Part shown: piece by piece, positions 24,201-35,700 of the stretch
Layout: every line of letters starts with the position of its first letter
Position numbering within the stretch: the stretch's first letter is position 1
Source of the DNA: Pelecanus crispus
Taxonomy: Eukaryota > Chordata > Aves > Pelecaniformes > Pelecanidae
Reading direction: 5' to 3'
Assembly (NCBI RefSeq): GCF_030463565.1
Contig: NC_134652.1
Coordinates: 7,405,897 to 7,469,896, forward strand
Length of the DNA: 64,000 bases
The notes under the pieces: generated by a model
Database searches by the model: none
The model's input: only the letters and a program-made list of their open reading frames with translations
Told to the model about the DNA's origin: nothing
Position numbers and translations under genes: made by a program

Positions 24201-25350
24201 GCAGCGCAGAGGCTGCTTGTGAAGGCCCGTGTACTAGGCAGAGGCTTATAAGACTTGCTAGGTCTAAGTTGCATTGTGTGTTATTTATATTTATACTTTT
24301 CAATGTAGATTTATCAGATTTTCACAACAGTCTGAAGCAAGCAAGGTCAGGAGAGCTATCTTAAAGATTAAAACCAAGGCTCTTCCAGCACTGTTTTCAG
24401 TCCTGCTGCAGAAAGGAAGGATGTAGATGAGAATTTTTTTTCTTTCATGCAAAGTCAGCATGAGCTCATCGGAGAGGTAAACCAACTCACATGCAACATC
24501 TCTTCGCCCTGCCTTACTGAACTGTGAAGTGTAATCTGTTCCCTGGGAAAGTACGCCTTCCTGGCAGGTTTTAAATGGAGGATGTAGCCCTTGAACCTTG
24601 GGCTTTGGAGGAGGCCAAGTGAGAGAGGAGCCTGGGGTTCTTTTCTCCATTTATTTCCTCTCCCTTATCAGCACTGTGTGGATATTCTCAGAAAATCACA
24701 GACTGGGCTCTTGCAATTTTCAGTGTTTTATTTGCCTAAACTTTCTGGCACTGTAATCTCTTTTTTTAGATTTCTTAATCTCTTAGTGCAACAAGGATAA
24801 ACTGAACATAAATGAGGGGACTTGGGAGAAATGCGCTGAGAGTATGGCTGGCTGGTTCCCTTTGAGCTTCCCAATTCTCAGCCCACAGCAGAAGTTCTCC
24901 TGGGTGAGTCACCCAAATATGTTTACGGTTGGACTCAATGATCGTAAAGGTCTTTTCCAACCTAAATGATTCTACAGTGAATGGAGATAACGTCACTAAT
25001 GCTCCGTTCAGATCTCAGGAGTACCTCTAATATTAAATAAAACATATTTCTTCCCTTATGCATGCACATGTAGAAAATGTCAGAGAAGCAAAAAAAGCCC
25101 CCAAACAAAAAATTCCCTCAAACCCCCAAATAAACAAAGAACCCCAAATCCCATACAGTCTTGCTTCTGAATACAGTATTTCAATTTGTGCAAAGTTCAA
25201 TGCAGTCAAGTGCTCTTAACGTATACTTACCAGGATATGGTGGTGTTGATTCCCTTTTTCTGTACATTGCAGATAAAGCGAGCAGACCTTGAACCGGAAA
25301 TTCTGTCATCTACAGAAGAAACGGAGTTATTCTACAATAGAGGAATTTAG
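12279..25350 (+). CDS. SFXN4: Sideroflexin-4 (14 exons, complete)
   Basis: Inner mitochondrial membrane protein of the sideroflexin family; SFXN4 is known as a complex I assembly factor rather than a serine carrier. Exons: 12279-12317, 12410-12463, 14746-14820, 15778-15804, 15898-15952, 16725-16750, 18175-18225, 18311-18376, 18492-18560, 19915-20005, 21673-21788, 22780-22865, 23908-24073, 25273-25350. Introns are GT-AG and phases agree, giving 332 aa. Visible marks are NLRFWRAEGQ at the N-terminus, the family HPDT motif (69-72) followed by LFRPPAFLP, several hydrophobic segments (about 87-100, 141-160, 185-195, 229-246, 281-300), SIFPQCGE (about 300-307) and the C-terminal ELFYNRGI, all matching human SFXN4 as I recall it. 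Exons 4 and 6 are microexons of 27 and 26 nt. The start of exon 2 is uncertain (see findings): the 12410 acceptor keeps frame but drops about four residues. Confidence 0.93.
12499..12780 (-). repeat. CR1 LINE 3' end, composite double-tail type (SFXN4 intron 2)
   Basis: It begins with CATAGAATCATAGAATCGTT and carries the first tail to about 12570. The AT-rich linker (CTGGCTTGGTGGCTGG near 12620) follows, then the second tail from about 12671 (GTTGGAAAGGACCTCTGAGA), ending near CCCAGAGTGCCACGTC. Organisation is the same as at 3991-4350 and 40964-41890. It starts only about 35 bp after SFXN4 exon 2. Confidence 0.87.
12995..13053 (-). repeat. Minimal CR1 3' tail
   Basis: Only the terminal part is present: CATAGAATCATAGAATCGTT, then AGGTTGGAAAAGACC and CCAGTCCAACC, about 58 bp. 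It is followed at once by an (AT)n microsatellite (13068-13084). This is a very short 5'-truncated insertion. Confidence 0.85.
13068..13084. repeat. (AT)n microsatellite
   Basis: An uninterrupted run of AT dinucleotides just after the minimal CR1 tail in SFXN4 intron 2. A second looser TA-rich patch lies at about 13890-13980. Confidence 0.9.
13085..14745. other. Rest of SFXN4 intron 2
   Basis: Unique-looking intronic sequence. At 13138-13225 two GTCTAGAC palindromes (13144-13151, 13172-13179) and a CTGCTGTGCCAGCAG hairpin suggest a worn old repeat. Nothing else is recognised up to exon 3. Confidence 0.5.
19187..19208. repeat. T22 homopolymer in SFXN4 intron 9
   Basis: Twenty-two consecutive T residues. 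No SINE or LINE body is visible next to it. Confidence 0.9.
19722..19811. repeat. Perfect tandem duplication of a 45-bp unit
   Basis: The unit at 19722-19766 (beginning TTGTTGGAATGTTAAATCAA) is repeated without mismatch at 19767-19811. It lies in SFXN4 intron 9, about 100 bp before exon 10. Each copy contains a TTTATTTTTATAG stretch that resembles a polypyrimidine tract plus acceptor. Confidence 0.95.
20006..21672. other. SFXN4 intron 10, no recognised element
   Basis: A 192-codon open frame (20096-20674, +) lies here, but it resembles no protein I know and has no splice partners. I treat it as chance. No repeat family is recognised. Confidence 0.5.
23614..23638 (+). mobile_element. Short fossil fragment resembling an LTR 5' end
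   Basis: Twenty-five bases beginning TGTCCTGGTTTTGGCTGGGA match the left end of the solo LTR at 38235-38799 with few differences. The sequence beyond does not clearly follow the LTR. Either a tiny remnant of an old LTR or a chance resemblance, inside SFXN4 intron 12. Confidence 0.35.
24928..24976 (+). repeat. CR1 LINE 3' tail, forward orientation
   Basis: GGTTGGACTCAATGATCGTA, then AAGGTCTTTTCCAACCTAAA and TGATTCTA, is the CR1 3' end on the plus strand. It is the only forward-oriented tail in the window. It is short and lies in SFXN4 intron 13. Confidence 0.8.
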
Positions 25351-25650
25351 AGATTGGCTTTATATATAAATGTGTGCTCTGATTGAAGTAAATTCTGAGT
25401 GCATCAACAAATTCAATTGGCATATGTGACTGACCGAATCGTGAATTTATGGTGGCGTACGTACCAGATTCGGCGTACAGTGGTGTGGTCTGTAAAGAGG
25501 CAGGCTTTGCAAAATGATCTTGCAAGCCCCAGCCCGCAGGCAGATATGTACATTTAACTTAATGCTGGAAATATTTGTACCAGAAAGCACTGTAACACAG
25601 CATTTGTCACAAACTGTGTTCTGTATGCTTCCTCGTCCATTGATTTCTTA

Positions 25651-25656
25651 ATTAAA
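25651..25656 (+). promoter_or_regulatory. SFXN4 candidate polyadenylation signal
   Basis: ATTAAA, 300 bp after the SFXN4 stop codon. It is followed by a T/GT-rich stretch (TTTGTTCTGCTGTTGCTG) that suits a downstream element. It is the best candidate I find, but not the only possible one. Confidence 0.5.
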
Positions 25657-26164
25657 AGACTATTGAATACAAAAGTTTGTTCTGCTGTTGCTGCAGCTTT
25701 TGAAATGCTGCTTTCCAGGAACACAGCTGGTAAAGGCATTAACATCAGTAGTCCTTTGGGTAAAGTCAAGCTGGTTCTTGTCGGAATACTTACTTTGTAT
25801 GTTTCATTGTATTTAGTAACACTTGTCTCAAGGATGAGGCACAAGTGAGGTAGCCATTAAAGTGGTATTAGACAAAGCAACCCTGATGGCAATGTAATAT
25901 TGGTTAAATTTAGTTACTTAAGAGATGTTCAGGAACCGGGTGTCAAACTTGGCTACAACGTGACTCCTGGCTTTCTCGATGTCCTTGAAGGAGTTGTGAG
26001 GCCTGATGCCCCTTGAGCTTTAGAACTTGTTTTTTACACTGAAACTACTGGGAAGTCCTGTGGCTTTCTGACCTTGTGGTAGACAAAGAGGAATCCCCAC
26101 TTTTGCAGGGTGACGGTGTTTATCCAAACAAAAAGCTGTCTTTTGAGACTGTCGATCAGTGCAG

Positions 26165-26520
26165 TGATAAGTTGTGCTGATCATACAAAATTATTCAGGG
26201 GACCAGTGCTGCCTGTGAAGAGCTGCAGAAAGAGCTTACAATACCAGATGTAAAACCAGGTGAAATACCAAATGGATAAGCGAAAAGTAATGAGCTTGGC
26301 AGAGGGGATAATCCAGCTTCACATCTGGGCTGTGAGAACTGTTAACACTGGGAGTGGAATTGGGTGTAGTGACAGATAGCTCAGCATGCAGGTGAACTTT
26401 GAAGTTCTTACCAAAGGGACACTAAAAGCTGACATGAATTAAAGAGGCATTTCTGTCAAAGGGAATCCACTGAAAGATACTAAATTCATGGAAACTACAC
26501 CAGCAAAAGAAGTTCTAAGC
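26165..26520 (+). repeat. Old CR1 LINE ORF2 fragment
   Basis: The stretch TGAAGAGCTGCAGAAAGAGC, AAATGGATAAGCGAAAAGTA and the following AATCCAGCTTCACATCTGGG parallel, in order, a familiar CR1 reverse-transcriptase coding segment (ELQKDL...KWQM...KVMHMG). Indels and stops are frequent, so it is an ancient, decayed copy. The assignment rests on memory of the family pattern, not on an alignment. Confidence 0.45.
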
Positions 26521-27461
26521 TCCATACTACTGGAGAGGGGAAGGGGTAAATAGCTTATTTGCCTGCTCTCACTCTCTTCCTGTGTCTACTTTTGGTGGCC
26601 GCTGGGATATGACATGTGGCTGAACAGATCTTTGGTCTGGCCCGCTACAGCTGCTTTCACATGGTTTACTGACCCGCCACAAAATCAAGATCAGACCTTC
26701 TCCTGGGGGAACAAAGTAGAAAGAAGCTCCACAAGCGTGGTAGGAGACCCTGTGGTTGTGATAACTATAGATGGGGGTCATAGGAGAGGTGGCTGTAAGA
26801 TGACCGAACACGTTACGTGAGGTGCTGCTAAGGCTGTGTGTGACAGGGGTAAGTATGCACTAAATAGTGTAATAATCACTTTCACAGAAATAATTCTACA
26901 AGTACAGCCTCCAAAGTCTGCCATAATATAACTTCCTTAGAGCACAACAGACTGGTCACTGCTCTCCTCTTGCTGGAGGATTAGATTTCTTTTCATGGTG
27001 TGAGGGAACCAAATGTTTCCCAATCCACTCCATCCCTACAGGAAGACAACAGCACAGAGCAAAGTAAGGAAAATCAGCAGGCCTGGTCTCTTGCAGGAAA
27101 ATAGTTCCTGCTGTGCATTTGGCACTGAACAAAAGCAGGAAGTAGGGGGTTGCGTTTAGTTTCTTGTTTGAGTTCTGCCTTTTTTGAGCCTTCCTCTAAC
27201 AACTTACTGCAGGGGAGGGTCACACAAGGAGAGAGCACAGGGGAGTAGCAGCCCGCCCTAAGGACCTGTAACTTGAGGGGAACGCGCTGCAAAGCTGTTC
27301 CAGGAAGAAGGATGTCTGTAAGTTGCCAAACCTGAGCGGCAAAGAGTTTGTGCTACTCCACTGGAGGACTACAGTGAATTTTTAAAGGTAAAGGATCATT
27401 TACACCTACTGAACTCAACACTTAGCCTTGCCTTTGTGGGTCATGTGCTTAAGTACATAGT

Positions 27462-27483
27462 AAAAAAAAAAAAAAAAAAAAAA
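27462..27483. repeat. A22 homopolymer
   Basis: Twenty-two consecutive A residues. There is no gene or poly(A) signal context on the plus strand that would make it a retrocopy tail. Confidence 0.9.
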
Positions 27484-30400
27484 TCCCATCAGGATCAACA
27501 ATATAAAAGCAAACATACTGTGTCAGACCAAAGGCCTGCCTAGCCAAATGTCATCTCCAACGGCAGCCAAAAGGAGACACAAGAAGGAGAGATCACATCA
27601 GCCTCGGCTCTCCTGAGCTGGGGGGACGCTAGGGAGAAGGTGGCTTGCCCTGCTCTTTTCCTTAGATACCACGGGGTCAGGTGGAACAGGCTTACAGTCT
27701 CAGCCTGCCTCTCAGTGAAGTGTTTGTCTCCTTCCAAATCTTTAATAACAGTGGCACCACTAACATCCTACAGATAAATTCTCTAAAACCCCATTTCTCT
27801 ATGAATTCTATTTCAATAACATACCAAAGGCAAACTCAGATGGGGTCTAATTCCACTCTCAGTAAACATTAATTGGCACTACAATGAAGACCAACCCCTC
27901 TCCCCACTCCTTTTTTTAAACGTAATTTAAGAATGGCTACAATAAATGCTAGTTACATGAACCACAATGGAAGCAAAGAGGGAAAAAAACCCAAACCAAA
28001 ACAACGGACAGTAGAGCAAAGCCAACAAATTGAAGATAACACATTCAGGAACTTTGAATCGTCATGGTAACTAGACAAGCTATAAATTCTCTGGCACCAC
28101 GCTTGGATGTTTTAAGCAAATTGATGTCATTACAACTCTGTGAGTAAGGCCGATGGAATGGGTCTGGTAATAGTGTCTGTTATTACAGCTGCCCATTATC
28201 AAACTCTACCAGCTTCTTACTGAATACTCGAGTTGAAATTTGCCATATTAAACACAGCTCGCTCAGGGTTATTAAATACCTCTTTCCTTTCCCCCATTCT
28301 CAGAAATGGTTCTATTGCCCTAGCCAGAATCTTCCAGAAGAGGAGGGCAGGCACCTGCCATTTAAATTGTCAGCCTGGGTGATTCAGCTGCTTCCTGAAT
28401 CAGGGCAGGGAAAATACGATGCTAAAAAGGCCCTGGCATCCTCAGTCTTGAAACAAAGTCATTATGAGAGCAGAACTGCCAGGACCGGCGACCTGCTAGT
28501 CCAGAGGTTTAAGTGAGGGGAACAAGACTGGGACAAGCAGAAGAGCATCGTGTTTGAAGGAACTGGGAGGAGAGTCAGCACCTACAGGACACCCTTCCCA
28601 TTTGTAACTTAGACTGGATTAACAAGGTACCAGCCCAAGGCAGGCCTGCCTCCTGCCTTCAGCACCGGCCAGCCTGTTCAGTGACAGTGGTGGAACCAGT
28701 TTAAGGTGTGGTAAACTACAACAGATGGCAGCTTTCAGCTTCAAGGAAGACTTAAGTCTCAGTACAGCACAATACGCTAGCAGTTCCCCACCTACTCAGC
28801 TTGTCATCTTGAAATTTAGGAATATACAATAAGGCTTCCATGTTCCTTTAACGTAGCTTAAAAAAAAAAAAAAATCACAACAAACAAACAAAAAAATCAC
28901 CCAGCAAACCAGCCACTCCCATGCTAGGAAATACTGAGATCAAAGCATTTCCCCTGCTGGAGCTCGTGTCCCCGCATTACTCCCAAGCCTGTAACACAGC
29001 CATGCCATTTTTCCCCGCAGGCCATAGGGGTGGAGGAACGAAGGATGCAGGCGGGGAGGGAATCCTGCGCTGCGGCTCCTTCCCTACCACACAGCGAACG
29101 CCGTGCCACGTGCCGCAGTGTTGCTCGGGAAGGAGCTGCTGCCCAGTCTTTGGAGTCTCCTCCCGAGTCTCACATCATTCGGCGGCTACGAGGAATGATG
29201 GCACCTGCCCACAGACCCCTCTGACTCAGCTGAGGCCAGACAGCTGCCTAGGGAAGGGCGTAAGGCACAACGAGGCAGCTGTGAACTGCCTACACGGAGC
29301 TGTATGGCTTGGTTTTTTATCTAGAAATTGAGCTGCTTCAAATGACATCTCACAACACCCTATTAACAAATTATCATTAGCCTTTTCAGTAGCTGGGGAA
29401 CTGAAGCAGTCAGAAGTTGAAAGCAGAAGCAGCCCACAGTTTTAAGATGGATGCTGTCAGGTGTCCTGCATTCATTTTTGTCCAGGTTACACAGCACAGT
29501 ATTGCTCTCAATCAGAACATTCCCCCTAACACTTGCTTGTGGGGGAAACAAGGCAGACCAGCTCACACCAGGGACTAAAACCCCAGGGACGAAAGCATTA
29601 AAAACAGAGTTAGCCTTAAGGGACTAGCCCAATTTACTCAGCAAAATCACAACTGAAGGGATCGACCGTTTATCCTGCTCCCCTTCGCAAGCCTTTGCTC
29701 TGTTCACTACCTACATTCCAGTATCTGCAAAGGTAGTGCAGATGTTACGCTAATGCTATCACACTAACTGGTTCGCGTGGGCAACGACCAAGGCGGGGTG
29801 CTCGGGGAGCACCTTTTGCCTCAGCTGAGGAAGGAGCAGCACTACAATTTTAATTTGAATTCAAGGCTTTCAATTATTCTACGTGCTGCATGCCTTTTGG
29901 AGGCATGTCTCTTAGCAGGTTGACAGGTACCATCATTCACCATTTCATATTTATCCAAGAACAGAAAGGCAGTAAGATGAGAACAAGGAATGACGATTTC
30001 ATTTTATACAGTCTTTGTTTCTAGAAGGAAGAACAAAGGATGTCATCTGACTTTGCAAAACCAGCAACTGCACACACAGTCTGCTTGTACGCATCCTGGG
30101 GAAAGGGAAGTGAGAGATAAGCAGAAATCTTTCCCTGTTCTGACCTTTCAGATTTCCCTATTTTATTCTAAATCTTTTTGAGAGGAAACTATGTCAAAAG
30201 GCATTAAGAAAATGGAAGAACATCAGGACAATCTTTTGACAGTACTGAAGCTGAAGGAGGCCAATACATCTGTCTTGGCACTGACAGAAAATCAGCACAG
30301 GTGACAAAACTGTTTGAATGGGTAGTATTCCACTTCTGACCTAAACATCAAGCTGTAGCTTAATCCCACTATTGCAAAAACTAAGAGCCAAAGCCTGTGA

Positions 30401-32111
30401 CTCAGTGGTCATAACTATTCAAGAATACATTTACATAAATTAAAGGGTAGACTGTTCAGGCTTTCTTTAATAGACAGAAGCATGCTATGAGTCCAGTTCC
30501 TTAAGTGCAAAATTATATTTCATTTGTTTCACACAAACGTCAGAATACAGGATCTAACACAACAACAAGATTTTCAACTTAAACATTTCCAAAACAGAAA
30601 GCAAAGGAAGCATTCAAGATTTAGTTTGTAACTGCGCTTCTCTGCTTTTTGTGGTTGCCTCTAACACCCATACTACCTGAATGATAAATCTTAAGGCTTT
30701 TTGTTAATAAGAAACTATGTGAATTTCTTCACCGTTACCATGTGGTGTTACAACAGCCGACTGAAAGCATGTTCAGGTTTTTCTTGGTGAAAGACTTCCA
30801 TTTCAGTGGACTTTAAAGCAGGTCCTGAATGGAATTTTCAGCATAATTTTGCAGTTCTGCTATTCCGATTATTGTGGAAGTCCCAAAACAGAAGCAGCAA
30901 TACTAAAGAACCATTAGGAAAAAACATTAACGGGCAAATGGAGGAAAAAAAGCTGTAGAGCACTTACAGGTAAACGAAGGCAATTGCAGTATTTTTCTCA
31001 GAAGTTTAAAAAAAAAAAAAAAACCACACGCTCTTCTGTGTTCAGAATTTAAACTGCAGACTAAGTATTTAAAGTAGAATTTTACACCCCTGAAAATAGG
31101 GGATTATTCTGAAGCACTTTCATTTTCTGACTATAATAACTAGCCATTTTATACACAGATGTCACATTCCTTACCCACATTCTAAAATAAATTTCCTTAA
31201 CATATGATGTATAGCAAAAGGACCACCCTTTCCCAAACCAATATTGCTTGCACATAGTTTTTGATGAGCTCTCTGTTTCAGAATAGTAAACATCCAATTA
31301 TTTAACAATATAAATATTGATTACTAAAGTTTTAATCATAAGTATAAAATCTCTATTTAAAATCACACACTACAGCCTATCTGTACAAAGGCCAGGAAAA
31401 GGTTATTTTTTTCTTACAACAAAGTGCTACTGCAAAATTGACTGATTTGTTGTGGACAGTTCTGAAGAAATACAGATTGTTCGGCTCAGAGTATTTCCCT
31501 ACAAAGAACCTAAGTTCTTCTCAGAAGATTACAAAGCAGATAGTTTCAGGCTGCTCAATGGGGGAAAAAAAAAAAAAAATCAATCTCTTGAGCTATGGCT
31601 ATGCAACCAAACAAGTAGGGAAATTTTAATTTTCTCTAAACTATTTCCCAGTTCTCACTATTACTTCAAAAGTTTCCATCTACATTTAGTCTACACAGAG
31701 CACCATCAGATAGTACCCTTGCTACAGCTCAAGCAGTTTAAGAGGTTGATGCTCCATCTGTGGTACCTGGCCATTTGAACATTTCTAGTCCATGAGGCTT
31801 TAACTCAGCGAATTTTCTGTCAAATGGATCAGGAATGAATGGCCAGGTATCTTCTCAGCTGAGAACCCTAACAACTTCTTAAATGACTCCAGCTGTACAG
31901 CAGCACTTGTCTGTGACCCCCTCTAGGAAGCCCCATTTTAAATGTAGTAATCCTGTCCTCTTTTCCCTCCATCACAGGCATGGGATGGAGTGAAAGGGGG
32001 GAAAACCTGTAAGGCAAGAGTCCAAAAGAGGTGCTCAACTCTCACTTGAGCTTTAAAATACCTCTTCCTTTATATACCTAAGGCTACCACGTCTAGATTT
32101 TCCCAGACATC

Positions 32112-32185
32112 TTTTTTTTTTCTTTTTTTTTTTTTTTTACACCTAGACACTTTCAAGTAGAAAGAAGAGAACTTGCCCATTTATT
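32112..32185 (-). promoter_or_regulatory. DENND10 candidate poly(A) signal and genomic A tract
   Basis: On the minus strand AATAAA lies at 32185-32180, about 540 bp past the DENND10 stop. Some 40-70 bp further on is a long A-rich tract (T-rich on plus, 32112-32138). The hexamer is a plausible 3' end, but the A tract could also prime oligo-dT falsely in RNA data. Confidence 0.35.
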
Positions 32186-32722
32186 TGGGATTTCCAGGTA
32201 TCAGGCAGTCCAGAGCAAGAGCAGTATCTGACAGGCTGACACACCTGGAAGCCCAGAATGAGCACTCAGACCAACCGCATGTTCAGTGTATGCCTGTGCA
32301 GGGACTAGCACATCCGAACCGTGATGGTTTTACAGCACGTGTGCTGCAGCCCGTGATCCAGACCCCAGGAAGACAAGTCAGAACAAGAACAGAGCTGTCC
32401 AACATCTGGAACCTGCAGGACAGCCACTACAATAATGTCTGGCACAGTGTGGACACACAGGCATGTGCTACTTGCATATGCACCCACACTGTGATACGAA
32501 AGATGGGAGCCATATATACAAAGTTACAGTTGGGGAAGATAATGACACCAGGAATGTTCCCAAATACACCTCCATCAAGCTCCGATATTCTGCATTATAT
32601 CACGGTAAATATGACATTCACTCTTATACCTGTAATTGTTCTATATAAAGTATCAGGTATTCCTATCTGTATGGCAAAGACAGTATTTTTGAGTTGGTCC
32701 ATAACACTGAAGCACATCAAAA

Positions 32723-35700
32723 TCAGATTTTAAGCATTTGTTCAGCAGCTGCTAAATGAAAAAGAAAGTTTTCTGTAGCAGGTGGAAATCGCTTTTGTTT
32801 CAGGGCCTCAGAGTTAAGGGTTGGTTTTTCATTGCCATCAGAAACTTCAGTAAGTGAGGCTAAAGTAGCCAAGATTTCTTTTGTCTTCAGAGAAATATCC
32901 TTGAAGAACAGAAAAACAAGCAACCATAAATATACTATTAGGTATTATAATGTTTTAACATACACTTATTTAAAAAAAGAAATCAATACAGAACAAAAAG
33001 AAAATAACAGTAAAGAAATATTTCATTTTAAATAAAGACCCCATTTATTTTAAGGCAAACTTGAACAGCTCTTCAGTATACTCTTGTGCAATGCTGAATA
33101 AAGGGAGCACTGCCACTCCACAGGCTCCTGTTGCTGGCCTAACTGAGCTCTTTTGACTAAGTCACTCAGTTGTGAAATGTCTAATAATGAGATATGGGAA
33201 GAACTGAAAAAAACCATCATCATAAAAATCAGGCTTTATAGCTGAGAAGCCATATCTCAGTAGGACTTTTTCAAAGGCATTGACAATACTATCAACAAGG
33301 TGCTGAGCAAAACAGGTGCTCTGTAGAATAAAACCAGGAAACTAATTTTACTGGAAGTCTTGTAATCAATACAATTTCTGAAGCTTTTTCAGCAATGTGG
33401 TTACCCAAGAGATAATATAAACCAATTATATCATCCTTAAAAACCTGTATGAAGAATAAAAATGCTCATTTGTAAAAAGGCAGAGGGTACAAGAGATCAA
33501 CTTATTCCCAGGGACAATCTTCCCCCTACTCCCCACTTCCACCAAGATTTAGCAATAGAAGTAACTCAACTAGATTTAAGAATAATAAAAAAATTATACT
33601 AACCTTAATGACTTGGCTGTCTGATTTATCTGGATCTTCTGCAGATTGAACGATTAGTTGTGCAATTTCTTTGTGAAGTTTTCCCATTGTCATTGCCTCT
33701 GAGAAAAAAAAAAGGCACACATTCACATAAAATGACCATTTCTGTGATAAATGCATACGAGTAACACACCAAAACAAGGAGTCCTCTTCATGACTGCCAT
33801 TTGAAATCTGTTGATAAAGGCAGTAACCCGACATATCAACAGCCATGCCAGCACAGGCAAATTGTCTGCCTCTACAGCAGCCCTAAGCAGATGACAAGGA
33901 ACAGCAAGATGACAAGCAACACACAAGCTTTTCTTTCAAATAGTCCCCAATCTCCAAGTACTTAGTGCAACATTTTTCTAAAGACTCATGTAAGATCTCT
34001 GCATTCAGCTTAATGTCTCTTCCATGTAATTGTTTAACATGGATGTTTTGAAATCTCAGTTGTACATTTGCTGGAAGAAGCAGCATGTCTTTTCAACTTT
34101 CACCAGTCTTCCAGGGTCTCAACAGGACTGAAAGACAGAAGCTTACATACCGGCTTTTCAGAATCAGGATGGAAGAAGGATCAACATAGCCTGACCTACA
34201 GCGAGGTTCAGCAGTTACTATCAACTCTGGAATAAACGGCCTCTTAATCCAAAAATATAAAAAGCAACCAACCTTTTACTACAGGGGAAATAGTGATCTC
34301 GCTATCTGCCAAATTCACATGCACATCGTAGAGGTCTGGTCTACTGTTCACTTCAGAATCTGTAAATCCAGCAATGTAACCTAGAGAGCAGAATTTTGGC
34401 AAGATTAGGATCTTCAAAAACAAAACAAAACCAAGATATTAGAGAATAGTCACAGTCCTAAAGTCTGTTCTAAGAGTATTTGACACTCATTGGACTCATC
34501 AGACCCAGGAGGTTGCTCTCTTGCTATTATCAGTCATTTAACAAGTGGGTCCAGCAGAATGCTTCACCTCCAAGGAGCTTAAAAATCCACTTCTAAAATT
34601 GCCTTGAACATGGATGAACCACTAACACTCCAACCAATATAAAAAGGTTATCAATTTGAAATTTCAAACTCTCTTCCTACCTTGCTACTAAAATTCTTCA
34701 TTTGCAAATGAAAAAGACACTGAACTTCCTCTTCAAAAGAATCTCCACTCCAGAGCCCCTTGTCACTAAGTATTAGATTGGAACAGAGGAATAAAACCAG
34801 CAGATTTTCTTATTTATAGCATGCCAGGTGAGCAAACTTAGAGCAGCTTTTCTCTGTGGAAGATGTTTAGTGAGCTGAAACAGCCACTCTTGGTAATGCA
34901 GTAGAAATATTGAAGATGAGTAGTCTTCTTGCTCATTGTTCTGTATAGAGAAGCCTCTTAATTGCCACATTATGTGTCATGCCAACCTTTGCATAAACCA
35001 AGGGCTTCTTCCTGGATTATACGTTAAGTACTACATGTACACAGCAACGTGTCACACAGGTCAAACTCCTACATAGCTGGTAAAGTCTACCTGCGATTAG
35101 GAGCCAGAGACTTCGCTGGCAGCAGTCAGAATAAAAATTTGGAACTTCAGAGGTAGGAACTGGAAAAAAAAAATTCTAAAAATTCAGTTATTAGCTATGT
35201 GTAGAAGTTGGAAAAAAAAAAAGTAGCTTATCTAAAGTGAGCTGCTTCTGTACAGCAGTAAGACTTTCAATCCCTCTGAACACAACATCAAAAAAGTCTC
35301 ACAGCTGCTTTGCACCTGTGATTAGGGGGTAGACTGATGTGGATCCACCCAGAAACACCAGATTAACTAGTTATCTTCTAACATATTTTTTTAGTTGATT
35401 TGCCTTTTCTAAAGAAAATTATGCTGTTTAACTTTGAACAATAGCATTAATATCAAAGCAACCACTTCTTTCCCCCAAAGAGCACTGGTGCAAGATCTTA
35501 CAGCAATAGAAACTGAAATTAAATTTTCTTTATATTTTTGATTAATAAATCATCATTACCTGTGCAGGCTTTTAAGGCTTCCACTTCCTCCTCATTTAGA
35601 TGTACATATGAATGAAGAATTGACCAATCTTGTCGATGCCATACTAAAGCAGGCAAAGTCCTAGGGAAATTAGATTGACACACGGTAGTTTTTTACTTAT

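Larger units (their letters stand above)
25700..32170. other. SFXN4-DENND10 convergent intergenic region
   Basis: The two flanking genes point toward each other here. Apart from the old CR1 ORF2 remnant at about 26165-26520 and homopolymers (A22 at 27462-27483, A-rich at 28860-28874, A15 at 31565-31579), I recognise no gene or RNA. The longest frame (28921-29331, +) has no recognisable domain. Part of the right side may be DENND10 3' UTR if a more distal poly(A) site is used. Confidence 0.55.

Noticed and set aside
28921-29331. 136-codon frame in a locally GC-rich intergenic patch
   Set aside because: It has Cys and His residues but no ordered zinc-finger spacing, and no adjacent exon or promoter.
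32173-32733. 186-codon plus-strand frame
   Set aside because: It lies over the DENND10 3' UTR and the end of its last exon on the opposite strand and shows no family resemblance.
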